Assembly: GCA_963921195.1 (NCBI GenBank)
Contig: OY992540.1
Span: 191,441,576 to 191,505,575 of the forward strand
From: Pegoplata infirma
Lineage: Eukaryota > Arthropoda > Insecta > Diptera > Anthomyiidae
Length of the DNA stretch: 64,000 nucleotides
Direction of reading: 5' to 3'
Below the pieces are notes generated by a model, which made no database searches, had not been told where the DNA came from, and saw only the letters and a list, made by a program, of their open reading frames with translations. A program made the position numbers and the translations under genes. This document shows positions 20,560 to 30,431 of this stretch, piece by piece (within the stretch, counting starts at the first letter, position 1; each line of letters opens with the position of its first letter).

Positions 20560-22110
20560 TAATTATTTTCCGCAAGAAAAATTACTAATAATCTGCGAAA
20601 ATCCAACGATTCCGAAAAATTTTCCTGTTGCTACAAAAAATTTCGAGTTTTAAGACTTTATGTTGCTAGCCTTTGTATCAAAGTTATAACATATTTATTA
20701 ATATATGTAAAAGGCTTGTCATATACATATTAACATTTATATATTTAAATTTTTTTTTGCCATATGTTAAAAATATCATAATATTATGTCTTCAAACTTA
20801 AGCATCAGAAAACGATAATAATTTATAAAAAGCGCTAAAAAATGACGACTTAAGAAACCTTGACAATGAGAGAAATCTTTATTTTTGTTGGCATAATAAA
20901 TAAACTAAAAATACTATGTTTGCAAAAATAACAACTATTTTTTTTAATAAAATCGTAAACAGAAAACATAATAGGAAAAAAGAACAGTTTTTTGTTTTTA
21001 AAATTTTTATAGATTTTAAATAGTTTTTTTTTTTTTTGTAAATTTTTAGTTTTTAGCCAATAAGCACGTGATTTTATATAAAACCATTTAAATTTATTTA
21101 ATTATTTCTTCCGTCATTTTGTGATTTGAAATTCACTACAACGGGGCAGAAATTATGTGAGACCACAAAGATTAAGCTGATTTTCTATTTTTTTCTAAAC
21201 TTTGATATTCACAAACATAAAATTTGCTTGCTGCAACTGAATAATTCGATTGCCATCAGATGTGATTTTGGTGTATAACAATTTGTATAACAAATCTTGA
21301 TTTACAACCCTATCTTTTAGATTATGCACGAAATCGTGTCGGCAATCTTAATGCCTTATTAATGAAATGTTTATAAACATTTGTTTATAAACATTTATTT
21401 AATTATTTCATATGACTTTTGCTCAAGAGTAAAGTAAAGTTTAAAACCGGTGGGTGGTTTTTTTTCTATGTTGGTTGTTTGTTTTAATTTTTCTATCTGA
21501 AAGTCGTAGATTCAAGCGGAAATATTTGTTTATAGTTTGCAACAAAATAATAAAAAATTATATGATTTTATTAACAGTTAGTCATAGTTTATTTGCACTA
21601 TTATTTATTAACTTAATTCAAAACTTTAATAAAACAGGTTTAAACTTAAGCAAAATTTCTAACAAAATAATCATTAAAATATTTTCTTATAATACTTCCG
21701 CAAAATATATATGTCGATTTAGTTAAACAAAATATTTTGGAGGTGTGTAAATTTTTTTTATAACTATTATTATTTTTTTGGTAAACATATGGGCTGTCAA
21801 CATTGAAACAGAAAAAGAATTTGAAAAAAATGATTGAATTTAAGAAAAAAATTAAAAAATATTTCCAAAATTTTAAATAAATAAGATTGCAAAGATTTTA
21901 TTTTATAGCATGTTGTTCCCAAGGACTATCAAAGAGCTTCCAAGCTCCAAAGAGCTCATTCGTAATACTTAAGCTTACGGATCAAAACTTTCTTAGATTT
22001 TATTTAATTCTACGCAATTCTAAATTCTCTTAATGTTTACAACAAATGTTGCTAAGGGCTATAAACATGTTGCTGAATATGCTTACATAACTGTCAAACT
22101 GTTATATTAA
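20560..22110. other. AT-rich intronic sequence without a supported feature
   Basis: Nothing recognised. A 90-codon frame at 21454-21726 is hydrophobic and AT-driven, with no neighbours or motifs to support it. Confidence 0.5.
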
Positions 22111-22124
22111 AAAATGTTATAAAC

Positions 22125-22605
22125 CAACCCCAAAATAGTACAATAATTTAAAATCAGTTATCAACTTATTTTTCCAACTACCCAAACAAAAATCAGAATT
22201 TTTTAAATGCAGTAAAAAAATATGCATTTTTTTGACCTCCAATTCTTTTGACCACAAATTTTTTGAAAACAATGAAAATATTTTATTGTCTATTAATTTA
22301 AGTACATACACCTAAGTGTATCGTAATGAGATATGAAAATAATTAAAAATTTTCTTTGTTTACAAAAATTTGGTGATCAAAAGAATTGGAGGTAAAAAAA
22401 TTCATATTTTTTTTTACTGCGTTTAAAAAAGATATGAAAATAATTACAAATTTTCTTTGTTTACAAAAAATTGGTGATCAAAAGAATTGGAGGTCAAAAA
22501 AATGCATATTTTTTTTACTGAATTTAAAAAATTTTGATTTTTGTTTGGGTCGTTGGAAAAATAAGTTGATAGCTGAATTTAAATTATTGCTCTATTTTTA
22601 AAATT
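22125..22605. repeat. Foldback with partly duplicated right arm
   Basis: ATTTTTCCAACTACCCAAAC near 22169 pairs with GTTTGGGTCGTTGGAAAAAT near 22543. TTTTTTGACCTCCAATTC pairs with two copies of GAATTGGAGGT near 22383 and 22483, because the right arm contains a tandem duplication of about 100 bp. The two open frames on opposite strands here are the same arm read twice. Confidence 0.7.
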
Positions 22606-22909
22606 TTTAATGTTTGAACTTGAAAGAAATCAACTTAGAAATATTTTTTTAAAAATGTCTACAAATAATTTCATTTTCCAGCGCGACCCTCGTATCTCAT
22701 TTAATATTCACTCAATCTGGACGCTATCAAGCTTAAATTTAAGCTTGGGAAATTTCCTATATATAACATTTTTTAAATAATAGTCGATTTATAATTATAG
22801 GGGTTTTATTGTCAACTTCGTTAACGAATTACATCTACTTTAGACCTGTACACTTTCTATTGACGCTAACTGTATATCCAAAAAATATGTAAAACAGTCC
22901 ATTTTATAC

Positions 22910-23098
22910 CCCGTCTACATTAGCAATAACCATTACCATCAAACGTTAAAATCGATTTAAAATATTTGTGTATTGCAGGTGTAGACAATTTGTTTTAATT
23001 GAATTGTCTGCCATCAAATGTTAAGCATTTTACGATTTAATTGGAAAACGTCAACATTTAAAAGCCATCGTCATGGTAGTTGCTAATCTAGACAGGGT
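22910..23098. mobile_element. Roughly 190-bp inverted-repeat MITE
   Basis: The ends CCCCGTCTACATTAGCAA and TTGCTAATCTAGACAGGG are near-perfect inverted repeats. A second inverted pair inside is AACGTTAAAATCGATTTAA-like. The superfamily is not certain because the flanks do not show a clean duplication. Confidence 0.6.
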
Positions 23099-23891
23099 GT
23101 TGTGAAAAATATAACAGTTTGTCTTTTCAATTCACAAAATCGGCCTTGCTGTGACATAGAATTTATTTTTTGAAAACATTTCAGCCCTCTCCTCTAACTT
23201 GAAAGCTGCGCCCGCCCCAACTGTTAGCACTATTCAATTAAATAATTTTCTTGCAATTCATTTAAATTGCATTGTGTTTTTAAAATGATCGCGCAATAAC
23301 CAATTACTTGGTGTAGGTCGCTAGTTTTTTTTATATAGACGGGTAAATATTTATGTGTGTGTATTTTTTTATTTTGCACAGAGAGCAAACTGACAATATT
23401 TGCAAAACAAATGCAAAGAGAAGTATGAATGTATGTGCATAAGAAGGGTTGCCAACATATATAAAAAATATAATACACATGGATTGAAGAAAACTCCTTT
23501 GAATGTTTAAATAACCCAGCAAGAAAATGTTTCGTAAAATTTGTACTAACAAGCTTTCTTGCAACTTTAAAAGGTGATTTGTAGGGCACATACTTTGATG
23601 AAAATGCATGTTTTTACTCAGCATTGTAATCATGACATAAATTAAATATCTATCCGAATCAAAGAACTTGCAATAAAATGACATTGATTTGTAGTTGCAT
23701 ATTTTTGAATATTTTGGTATCAATGCATATTTTGATATAAATTAGACTATTTTTAAATTTCACCAATATTTTTTCAAAACTTCCTTAGGTAAATTTAAAC
23801 CCTATCCCAGGGATGGAAAATAGAAATTTTTAAATGGTACTGGAGTGCTACCAAAAAAGTACTTTTTGGTCCTCGACGGTACTAAAAAAAA

Positions 23892-24016
23892 ATGCCCAGT
23901 TTCTGTACGACGAACGTCATTCGTCTGCGACGAACTTACATGTAATTTATTACAATAACAAAATACATGGAAATTCGTCTCAAACGAATAACGTTCGTGG
24001 TACAGAAACTGGGCAT
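23892..24016. mobile_element. 125-bp palindromic MITE-like insert
   Basis: ATGCCCAGTTTCTGTAC and GTACAGAAACTGGGCAT are terminal inverted repeats. ACGAACGTCATTCGTCT faces ACGAATAACGTTCGT inside. It lies within the hAT element's left half. The family is not identified. Confidence 0.65.
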
Positions 24017-24098
24017 AATTCAATATAAAAGAACTAAATTGAAGACATCCTTATCCATTTATTTATTTTTTAGAGAAAACTCCATTTAAGATTGACTA

Positions 24099-24240
24099 AT
24101 CGTTCAACTGTTGACGAGTGTGGACGTGTTTTATTTTAACTCCGTGCTATAAATTGAATTACTAAAATTGTTCGTAATAGGTTTGTTCGTAATAGGTATT
24201 TTTGTGATATTTTCATTACCACATCAAGGAAAATGAAAAT
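24099..24240 (+). promoter_or_regulatory. Retrotransposon 5' UTR with possible internal promoter
   Basis: Fly non-LTR elements usually carry an internal promoter with a downstream element of the GGACGTG type. GGACGTG occurs at 24122-24128, about 24 bases into the element. A direct repeat GTTCGTAATAGG follows near 24170 and 24184. The assignment is by analogy only. Confidence 0.35.
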
Positions 24241-25644
24241 ATGGACACAAATGATACCGATTTAGTTCGAGGCTCTGCCTCACCGACTGGTGCTGGTCCT
24301 AGCACTGGTCTTAGGGTTGCGACCTTGAAGTCCGGCCTTGATTCTGGTAGGGGTGCTCAGCCTAATATTGGTGGTAAAAAGAAAAAGAAACTTAAGCCAT
24401 CAAAGGTCAGGCACAACCAGAGAAGGCTTTGTTTGAAAATAATTAACAGACTAAGCCAACTCGATGGAACGAAGCTCTCCGAACGTGAGAAGGCGTCGCT
24501 ATCATGGGCGAAAGGAGTCATTGAAGAACAGGACAAACTTTCGGCAATGCGCGCATCTGACAAACAGAGCGCTGTTTCGGCCTCGTCATCGAAGTCTGGT
24601 AAAAGGTTGCGCTCGCCCGACGAGAAACCTTTACCTAAAAGATCTAAGGTGACCGGCAACGTCTGGACTCAGTCTTTTAGTGAAGTGGTGAAAGGTAACT
24701 TCGTTAGGGCTGTGATAAACAGGCAAAATGGGGATTGTAGTATTCCAAGGGACAAGTGGAGTTTAGTTGAAACTAAACTAAATGAAATCTACTATAGGCT
24801 TCTTGAGAGTATGCCTGATTTTCTCCCTACTACTGTCAACGCAGGTTGGTATCAGGGGCGAGTAAAACTCGTTGCTTTTGGAAACGAAAGATCCGCAGCC
24901 GTGTTTAAGGTTGCCATTAGCCAAGTGGGAGAGTTATGGCCTGGAGCCAGACTGGACGTTGTGGAAAAACATGATATCCCCTCGCAACCCAGAGCTCATG
25001 CATGGATCCCAATGGCTACAAGTGACACTGCGGTGATTCTAAAGATGATAAAAGTCTGCAATCCTGACCTTCCAACTCAGAATTGGCAAATTGCCAGATT
25101 GGGTGAGATGGAGGGCGCTCGTCGTCAAGCAGTGGTCTTGGTTAATGAGGAATCGCTTCCGCTTTTAGCCAGGACTGACGGCATTATTAGATTTGGCTTT
25201 TTTCATATAAGAGTCAATGTCTACAAGGGCGACCAGAAGCCTATTTTGGAAGCAGACAAGCCAGTGGCAGAGTCGGCTGGGGAGGAGAATCTGGAAAAGG
25301 TTGATATTCAGCTGACCGATTCTAGGCTGATGGGAGATGCATCTGGCATTTTCGAAACCGAATCTGGCAACGAATGCGACCTCTGTGATGGCACGGAGGA
25401 TAAAGCTGATGCCACTATGGGTGACATTCAGGACGAGGCCCATGCAGTGAGGAATTCGGAGAGTTCTGTTGCCTCCGATTCAGAACAGATGGGACACATA
25501 TCTGGCTTATTCGAAACCGAATCTGGGGACGAATGCGACCTCTATGATAACACGGAGGATGAAGCCAATAACACGGTGGTGGAAAGGATGGTGGAAAAAA
25601 AGCAAGATGTTGCGGTTCCTACAAATAAACCTCCATCACTGTAA
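24241..25644 (+). CDS. Retrotransposon ORF1 protein (DUF4780-like), 467 aa
   Basis: This is the nucleic-acid-binding, chaperone-like first protein of a non-LTR element, expected to package the element RNA. The N-terminus is basic (KKKKKLKPSKVRHNQRR). The middle (about residues 130-330) with WYQGRVKLVAFGNERSA, LWPGARLDVVE and NWQIARLGEMEG fits, from memory, the DUF4780 domain seen in insect ORF1 proteins. I see no CCHC zinc knuckles. The acidic tail repeats SGIFETESGNECDLCDGTED, and again SGLFETESGDECDLYDNTED, an internal duplication of about 60 residues. The stop overlaps the start of ORF2. The ATG follows GAAAAT, an AT-rich context usual in flies. Confidence 0.88.
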   Translation: MDTNDTDLVRGSASPTGAGPSTGLRVATLKSGLDSGRGAQPNIGGKKKKKLKPSKVRHNQRRLCLKIINRLSQLDGTKLSEREKASLSWAKGVIEEQDKLSAMRASDKQSAVSASSSKSGKRLRSPDEKPLPKRSKVTGNVWTQSFSEVVKGNFVRAVINRQNGDCSIPRDKWSLVETKLNEIYYRLLESMPDFLPTTVNAGWYQGRVKLVAFGNERSAAVFKVAISQVGELWPGARLDVVEKHDIPSQPRAHAWIPMATSDTAVILKMIKVCNPDLPTQNWQIARLGEMEGARRQAVVLVNEESLPLLARTDGIIRFGFFHIRVNVYKGDQKPILEADKPVAESAGEENLEKVDIQLTDSRLMGDASGIFETESGNECDLCDGTEDKADATMGDIQDEAHAVRNSESSVASDSEQMGHISGLFETESGDECDLYDNTEDEANNTVVERMVEKKQDVAVPTNKPPSL

Positions 25645-28600
25645 GGCAGCCTCAGCTGCACTATTGCTGCGCCTGACGACAGGAGCAGTTGACTTGGTTT
25701 TTATCCAAGAGCCCTGGGTGCGGGGTGGCAGGGTTTGCGGATTGAAGACCCCTGGGTTTAAGTTGATGGTTGCCAAAGGTGAGGGCTCACCAAGAGCCTG
25801 CATCTTGGCGAAAAATGGCTTAAATATATTCTTTTTATCAACTTTTAGTGATATGGATGTTACAGCGGCTAGCTTAGAGCTTCATGGGAAATCTATTTGG
25901 CTCGCCTCTGCGTATTTTCCTAATCCGGGGCCAATACCCCCGGAGAAGGTTGGCGGTCTGATTCGGGAGTCTGAATCTAGGGGACACCAGTTACTAGTGT
26001 GCTGTGATGCTAATGCACATCATTCGATATGGGGTAGTACAGACACAAATGATAGAGGCGAATCACTTTTGGAGTTTTTGTTAAGCACTAACCTGTATAT
26101 TTGTAACAAGGGTAGTGAACCAACTTTCGTTACAAGTACGCGGCAAGAGGTTCTTGACGTAACACTTGTATCAGATACATTGTCTGATAGAATTGATGAC
26201 TGGAGAGTTTTGGAAGAGCATTCTTTCTCAGATCATCGGTACATTGAGTTTTTACTCAGGGAGCGTGCCCCGGTTGAGACAGTCTCTAGAAATCTGAGAA
26301 GAACAAACTGGGTGAAATATAGGGAGACTTTTTCTTTGCTTTTGGATGAAGTACCCCTATCTGAACCGCATAGTTTAGCGGAAATTGACTGTCTGGTTGA
26401 CCATATAACAAATGTTTGTAATAGGTGCCTGGATGCGTCTTTCCCTTCTGCAAAGCCTAGAGGGAAAAAAAAGCCACCTTGGTGGTCAAATGAGTTGCAG
26501 ACGAGCAGAGATTCCTGCAGAAAGCTCTTTAATAAGGCTAAATTTTCAAGAGCGGACGAGGACTGGTCTGCATACAGGCTGCAACTTAAGAGTTATAAAA
26601 AGATGATCAGAAATGCCAAATGTGATTCTTGGAAAAACTTCTGTGGAAACATAGAAGACGTTTCTGAGGCATCCAGGCTGCGCAAGGTTCTGGCTTCTTC
26701 TCCTTGCACCCTAGGATACCTGAAAGATCCTAATGGGGTGTGGTCTTCCTCCAGTGGAGAGTCGCTGGATCTCCTTTTAAACACGCATTTTCCGGGCAAT
26801 TCCATGACGCCGTTTCAAGCTTTGGAACGTTCTGACGCCCAAGCATCTGAAATTGCTTCGGAAATAATAAATATGCCAACATTAATCTGGGCGATAAAAA
26901 GCTTCAGGCCCTATAAATCTCCGGGACCTGATGGTATAATCCCGGCTGAGTTGCAGCAAGTGTTGGACTTTATAGCCCCGTTGCTGTATAATCTATACAC
27001 AGCATGCATCAACTGGTCGTATATTCCTTTAAAATGGAGGGATACCAGAGTCGTATTTATCCCGAAGGCTGGGAAAAGTTCCCACACAGCTCCGAAGGAT
27101 TTCAGACCAATTAGTCTGTCTTCTTTTTTGTTAAAGACAATGGAACGAATGATAGACTCATATTTGCGTAGAGTGATTGACCCGAGGTTGCTTTCGACAA
27201 AGCAACATGCATACAGCAAGGGACGATCAACGGAAACAGCTCTTCATGAGCTCGTTGGTACCATCGAGAGATCGCTTTCGGTAAAGGAGTACACTATGGT
27301 GGCCTTTCTTGATATTGAGGGGGCTTTTAATAATGTCATTCCAGAATCGATAATATTGGCATTGTCTGGTCTGGGAGTAAAGCGTGAAATCGTTTTAATG
27401 GTGGAAAACCTACTTGCCAATAGACGTATAACGTCTGAATTGGGAGCGTCCGTCATATCTCGATTTGTCAATAGGGGCACACCACAAGGAGGTGTTCTTT
27501 CGCCGCTTCTTTGGAACCTGGCACTGAATTCAATGCTACTATCTCTAGAAGCACGTGGTTGTCATGTTATCGCATATGCTGACGATGTCGCGATAGCGGT
27601 AAAGGGGAAGCATCTGCCAACATTGCGGGACATTCTTCAGGGTTCTCTGAAAGATCTGTCTAAATGGGCAAGAGACTGTGGCCTAGGAGTTAATCCTAGT
27701 AAAACAGAGCTTGTTTTGTTTACAAGGAAAAATAAGATTCCTGCTTTTGATCCTATTTCTCTGGACGGTACTGAAATCACCTTCTCAGATGGAGCCAAGT
27801 ATCTTGGAGTATTTCTAGATAGGAAGCTGAATTTCAGGCGTAATATTGAGGAACGGGTGAGAAAAGCAACGATTGCTTTGTATTCCTGTAAAAGGGCCAT
27901 TGGAAAACGATGGGGTTTTAGCCCTCAAGTCGTTCATTGGATCTATACAGCAGTGGTGCGTCCAATTTTGCTGTATGGAATCATTGTCTGGTGGCCTGCT
28001 TTGGAAACAAAAGCGAACTTTGTCTTTATCACGAAGGTACAGAGAATGGCGTCAATGTGCATCACTGGTGCTCTTCGTACTACACCTACGGCTGCATTAG
28101 AAATCCTCCTTCACCTGATACCCTTGGACATATTGGGTAGGCAGTATGCGGCTGCATCGGCAATTCGACTCAATAGCACGCTGCAATGGAGGAGCAGTGA
28201 TTGTGGCCATAGCGCAATCTTGAAAAAGATAACAATACCACAAAATGTGGACTGTGCTCCCTCTTTGAGCCTCTTTGAGTGCCACTTTACCACTATGATA
28301 CCATCCAGGGAGTCTTGGATGGGGGATACTCCGGGTAGTGGAGCTACCATAAATTTTTACACAGATGGATCGAGGCTGCACGAACAAGTGGGCTTTGGAG
28401 TCTATTCGGAAGAGCTTGGGTTGAGCCTGGCTCGTAGATTGCCAGATCATTGCAGTGTTTACCAGGCAGAGATGCTGGCAATAAAAGAAGTGGCTGACTG
28501 GTTGAGCTGCAATGTCTTGTCTACAACCGCAGTCAACATCTATACTGACAGTCAAGCCGCGGTCAAGTCCCTGGATTCAATGTTTCTGAAAACAAGATCT

Positions 28601-29200
28601 GCCCTTAACTGCCGCACGTCTTTAAATGAGATGGCCAAGCAGTTTAACATACGACTCATATGGGTCCCAGGGCACAGAGACATTCCAGGGAATTGCAAAG
28701 CCGATGAGCTTGCAAGACTAGGAACTACCTTACAGGTTCCAACAGAATTGGAATGTGTTGGTACGCCTCTAGAAACTTGCAAGCAAAACCTACGGCTTTG
28801 TTCTGCGACGGAGACTAATCAAAGATGGGCAAATGGATGGACGTGTGAGACAACACGACTGATTTGGCCTTCTCTTAATCAGGGGCGCACAAGTGAGCTG
28901 ATATCGCTTCCAAGAGGAGAGATTTCAACGGTGGTTTCTATAATTACCGGACACTGTCTTATAGGGAAGCACGCAGAGCGGTTAAATGTGCCGTCGAATG
29001 ACTTTTGCCGAAGTTGCATGGATGAAGAGGAGTTGGAAACTATCGAACACTTTATTTGCCATTGCCCGGCACTTTCTGGTCAGCGACTTGCTTCACTGGG
29101 ATCTAGGGAGCTGTACGATCTTTCAGATTTGTCGGATGTCAAAATTCAACATCTAAGGAGTTTCATAAGAAGCTCAAACTGGTTTAACGACAGGGACTAG
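25607..29200 (+). CDS. Retrotransposon ORF2: endonuclease, reverse transcriptase, RNase H (about 1197 aa)
   Basis: The start is placed at the ATG of MLRFLQINLHHCK, where the APE endonuclease begins. An in-frame ATG at 25469 would add 46 residues lying in ORF1 overlap. Endonuclease: FIQEPW, CCDANAHHSIWGS and SFSDHRYI. Reverse transcriptase: SFRPYKSPGPDGI, DFRPISLSSFLLK, STETALHELV, GTPQGGVLSPLLWN and the catalytic IAYADDVAI near 27575. RNase H: FYTDGSR, YQAEMLAI, IYTDSQAA and WVPGHRDIPGN, with its D/E/D residues. A C-terminal CRSCMDEEELETIEHFICHC Cys/His motif follows. It overlaps ORF1 by 38 bases in the +1 frame, so translation probably uses reinitiation or frameshifting. No stop or frameshift is visible, so it may be competent. 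Confidence 0.93.
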   Translation: MLRFLQINLHHCKAASAALLLRLTTGAVDLVFIQEPWVRGGRVCGLKTPGFKLMVAKGEGSPRACILAKNGLNIFFLSTFSDMDVTAASLELHGKSIWLASAYFPNPGPIPPEKVGGLIRESESRGHQLLVCCDANAHHSIWGSTDTNDRGESLLEFLLSTNLYICNKGSEPTFVTSTRQEVLDVTLVSDTLSDRIDDWRVLEEHSFSDHRYIEFLLRERAPVETVSRNLRRTNWVKYRETFSLLLDEVPLSEPHSLAEIDCLVDHITNVCNRCLDASFPSAKPRGKKKPPWWSNELQTSRDSCRKLFNKAKFSRADEDWSAYRLQLKSYKKMIRNAKCDSWKNFCGNIEDVSEASRLRKVLASSPCTLGYLKDPNGVWSSSSGESLDLLLNTHFPGNSMTPFQALERSDAQASEIASEIINMPTLIWAIKSFRPYKSPGPDGIIPAELQQVLDFIAPLLYNLYTACINWSYIPLKWRDTRVVFIPKAGKSSHTAPKDFRPISLSSFLLKTMERMIDSYLRRVIDPRLLSTKQHAYSKGRSTETALHELVGTIERSLSVKEYTMVAFLDIEGAFNNVIPESIILALSGLGVKREIVLMVENLLANRRITSELGASVISRFVNRGTPQGGVLSPLLWNLALNSMLLSLEARGCHVIAYADDVAIAVKGKHLPTLRDILQGSLKDLSKWARDCGLGVNPSKTELVLFTRKNKIPAFDPISLDGTEITFSDGAKYLGVFLDRKLNFRRNIEERVRKATIALYSCKRAIGKRWGFSPQVVHWIYTAVVRPILLYGIIVWWPALETKANFVFITKVQRMASMCITGALRTTPTAALEILLHLIPLDILGRQYAAASAIRLNSTLQWRSSDCGHSAILKKITIPQNVDCAPSLSLFECHFTTMIPSRESWMGDTPGSGATINFYTDGSRLHEQVGFGVYSEELGLSLARRLPDHCSVYQAEMLAIKEVADWLSCNVLSTTAVNIYTDSQAAVKSLDSMFLKTRSALNCRTSLNEMAKQFNIRLIWVPGHRDIPGNCKADELARLGTTLQVPTELECVGTPLETCKQNLRLCSATETNQRWANGWTCETTRLIWPSLNQGRTSELISLPRGEISTVVSIITGHCLIGKHAERLNVPSNDFCRSCMDEEELETIEHFICHCPALSGQRLASLGSRELYDLSDLSDVKIQHLRSFIRSSNWFNDRD

Positions 29201-29286
29201 TAGGGAAACCTATTACGATCCCGTGGTATCACAATGGACCTCAGAGTCTACGTGTGTTGACGTAAAACGTCAGCAGCCACTTACAA

Positions 29287-29311
29287 CCTAACCTAACCTA
29301 ACCTAACCTAA
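29287..29311 (+). repeat. (CCTAA)5 retrotransposon tail
   Basis: Five CCTAA units end the element just before the right target duplication. On the other strand this is TTAGG, the common insect telomere repeat, which flies have lost. The truncated sister at 48051-48128 has two units, so the tail is variable. Confidence 0.9.
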
Positions 29312-29525
29312 GATTGACTACAATAAAAAATTTAATTTATTTAAAGCTTTTGAAGCATTTTCCTAATAAAAATCGTAGATTTTCGAAAATTTTATTAGAT
29401 TTGGTTGAAATCGTCTGGTGAAGAAAAGGTACTACATCAGTCGCGGGGGTACTACGGTACCTTTGAGAGTGAAAAAGTACTGAAAAAAGTACTAAAGTAC
29501 TAGCTTTTCCATCCCTGCCCTATCC

Positions 29526-30425
29526 CCTATTTCTTATAGAAAAATGTATTTATTTATCGAAATCATATTCTAATGAATTTTTTAAAGAAAATGGATTCTG
29601 GAAGTATAATTTTTAGATTCTGAAAATGTTTTCCTATTCTGAGATATTTATGAATATATCTTCACTAATCGTTAAGAAAATAATGTTTTCGAATTTAAGA
29701 TTTTTTACAGGAAAATTGCATTTTTATTTTGATTAGAGCTAGGGTAGGGTCTTTTGCCTTTAAGTTAATTTTTTGACTTGAAAATCGGAAAATTCCGAAA
29801 AAAAGTAAAAAAAAGTATTTTAAAAATAAATATTTTTTTCCAGAATAAAGAACACAAAGTATTGAAAAATAACTTGTTTTAGAAAAATATTAGAGGTATT
29901 CAGAGTCTTGTTGCCACCCCTGGCAATGTAGCAAAAGAGTACTTCTTTCAAAAAATACATGTATTTTGAAAAGTAATTTTGAAAAGTGCTCTTTTACCAC
30001 CAGTGCCAGGGCTGGCAAGCAAGACTCTGAATACCTCTATTGTATTTTAATATTTTTTTTTTCTTTAAGAAACTTTTTTACTTCAGAAATATATAGTGAC
30101 TCATAGAAAAACTTCTCAAGTAAAAAAATATTTTACTAACTAAAAATTGTTTCCACTCAATAAAACATTTTTAAGAATTGTCGAGGGTCTTAAAATATTT
30201 GACAAAGCCTAATTTATGTTGACAAATTATTTTTTTTAGAAAAACAACAATTTTTAGATGCATATTTTTAAAGTTTTTAGTGCATATTTTGGATTTTTAG
30301 ACGCATATTATAGGCACATATTTTCGTTTTTTAGATGCATAAAAGTACTTGCCCTAGTGATTTGTCTCTTTTTTTCAATTTCGCTTAGCTTCGGGGTCGA
30401 AACAGTTTCTTTTTAGGGTCAATAT
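29526..30425. other. AT-rich remnant with GCATATTTT words
   Basis: Continuation of the repeat into which the hAT element jumped. TGCATATTTT-type words appear at 30255-30345, as in the 15.2 kb tandem repeat. A small MITE lies at 29891-30039. No gene seen. Confidence 0.5.
29891..30039. mobile_element. Roughly 147-bp MITE with TA duplication
   Basis: GAGGTATTCAGAGTCTTG and CAAGACTCTGAATACCTC are near-perfect terminal repeats flanked by TA on both sides, as in Tc1/mariner-type MITEs. The inner parts GCCACCCCTGGCA and TGCCAGGGCTGGCA extend the foldback. Confidence 0.75.
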
Positions 30426-30431
30426 TAACAC

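Larger units (their letters stand above)
24099..29310 (+). mobile_element. Full-length non-LTR retrotransposon (LOA/I-like), apparently intact
   Basis: The element is flanked by a 12-bp target duplication TAAGATTGACTA (24087-24098 and 29309-29320; the first bases overlap the tail). It carries a short 5' UTR, two long open frames without visible breaks, a short 3' UTR and a (CCTAA)5 tail. The domain order of ORF2 (APE-type endonuclease, reverse transcriptase, RNase H, C-terminal Cys/His motif) fits the I/LOA/R1 group rather than Jockey, which lacks RNase H. Base composition is clearly more GC-rich than the surroundings. The intact frames suggest a recent insertion. Confidence 0.93.
23808..29517. 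mobile_element. hAT non-autonomous element split by a retrotransposon
   Basis: The termini CAGGGATGGAAAA (23808) and TTTTCCATCCCTG (ending 29517) are perfect 13-bp inverted repeats, typical of hAT. A perfect 8-bp duplication CCCTATCC flanks it (23800-23807 and 29518-29525). Without its insert the element is about 480-490 bp, with repeated AGTACT words and no transposase. A small palindromic element (23892-24016) and the non-LTR element (24099-29310) are inside it. Confidence 0.9.

Noticed and set aside
22117..22601. Similar small proteins on opposite strands
   Set aside because: They are the two arms of one inverted repeat read in opposite directions.
29287..29311. A true telomere or interstitial telomere repeat
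   Set aside because: Only five units, exactly at the 3' end of a retrotransposon and repeated in its truncated sister, so it is the element's tail.
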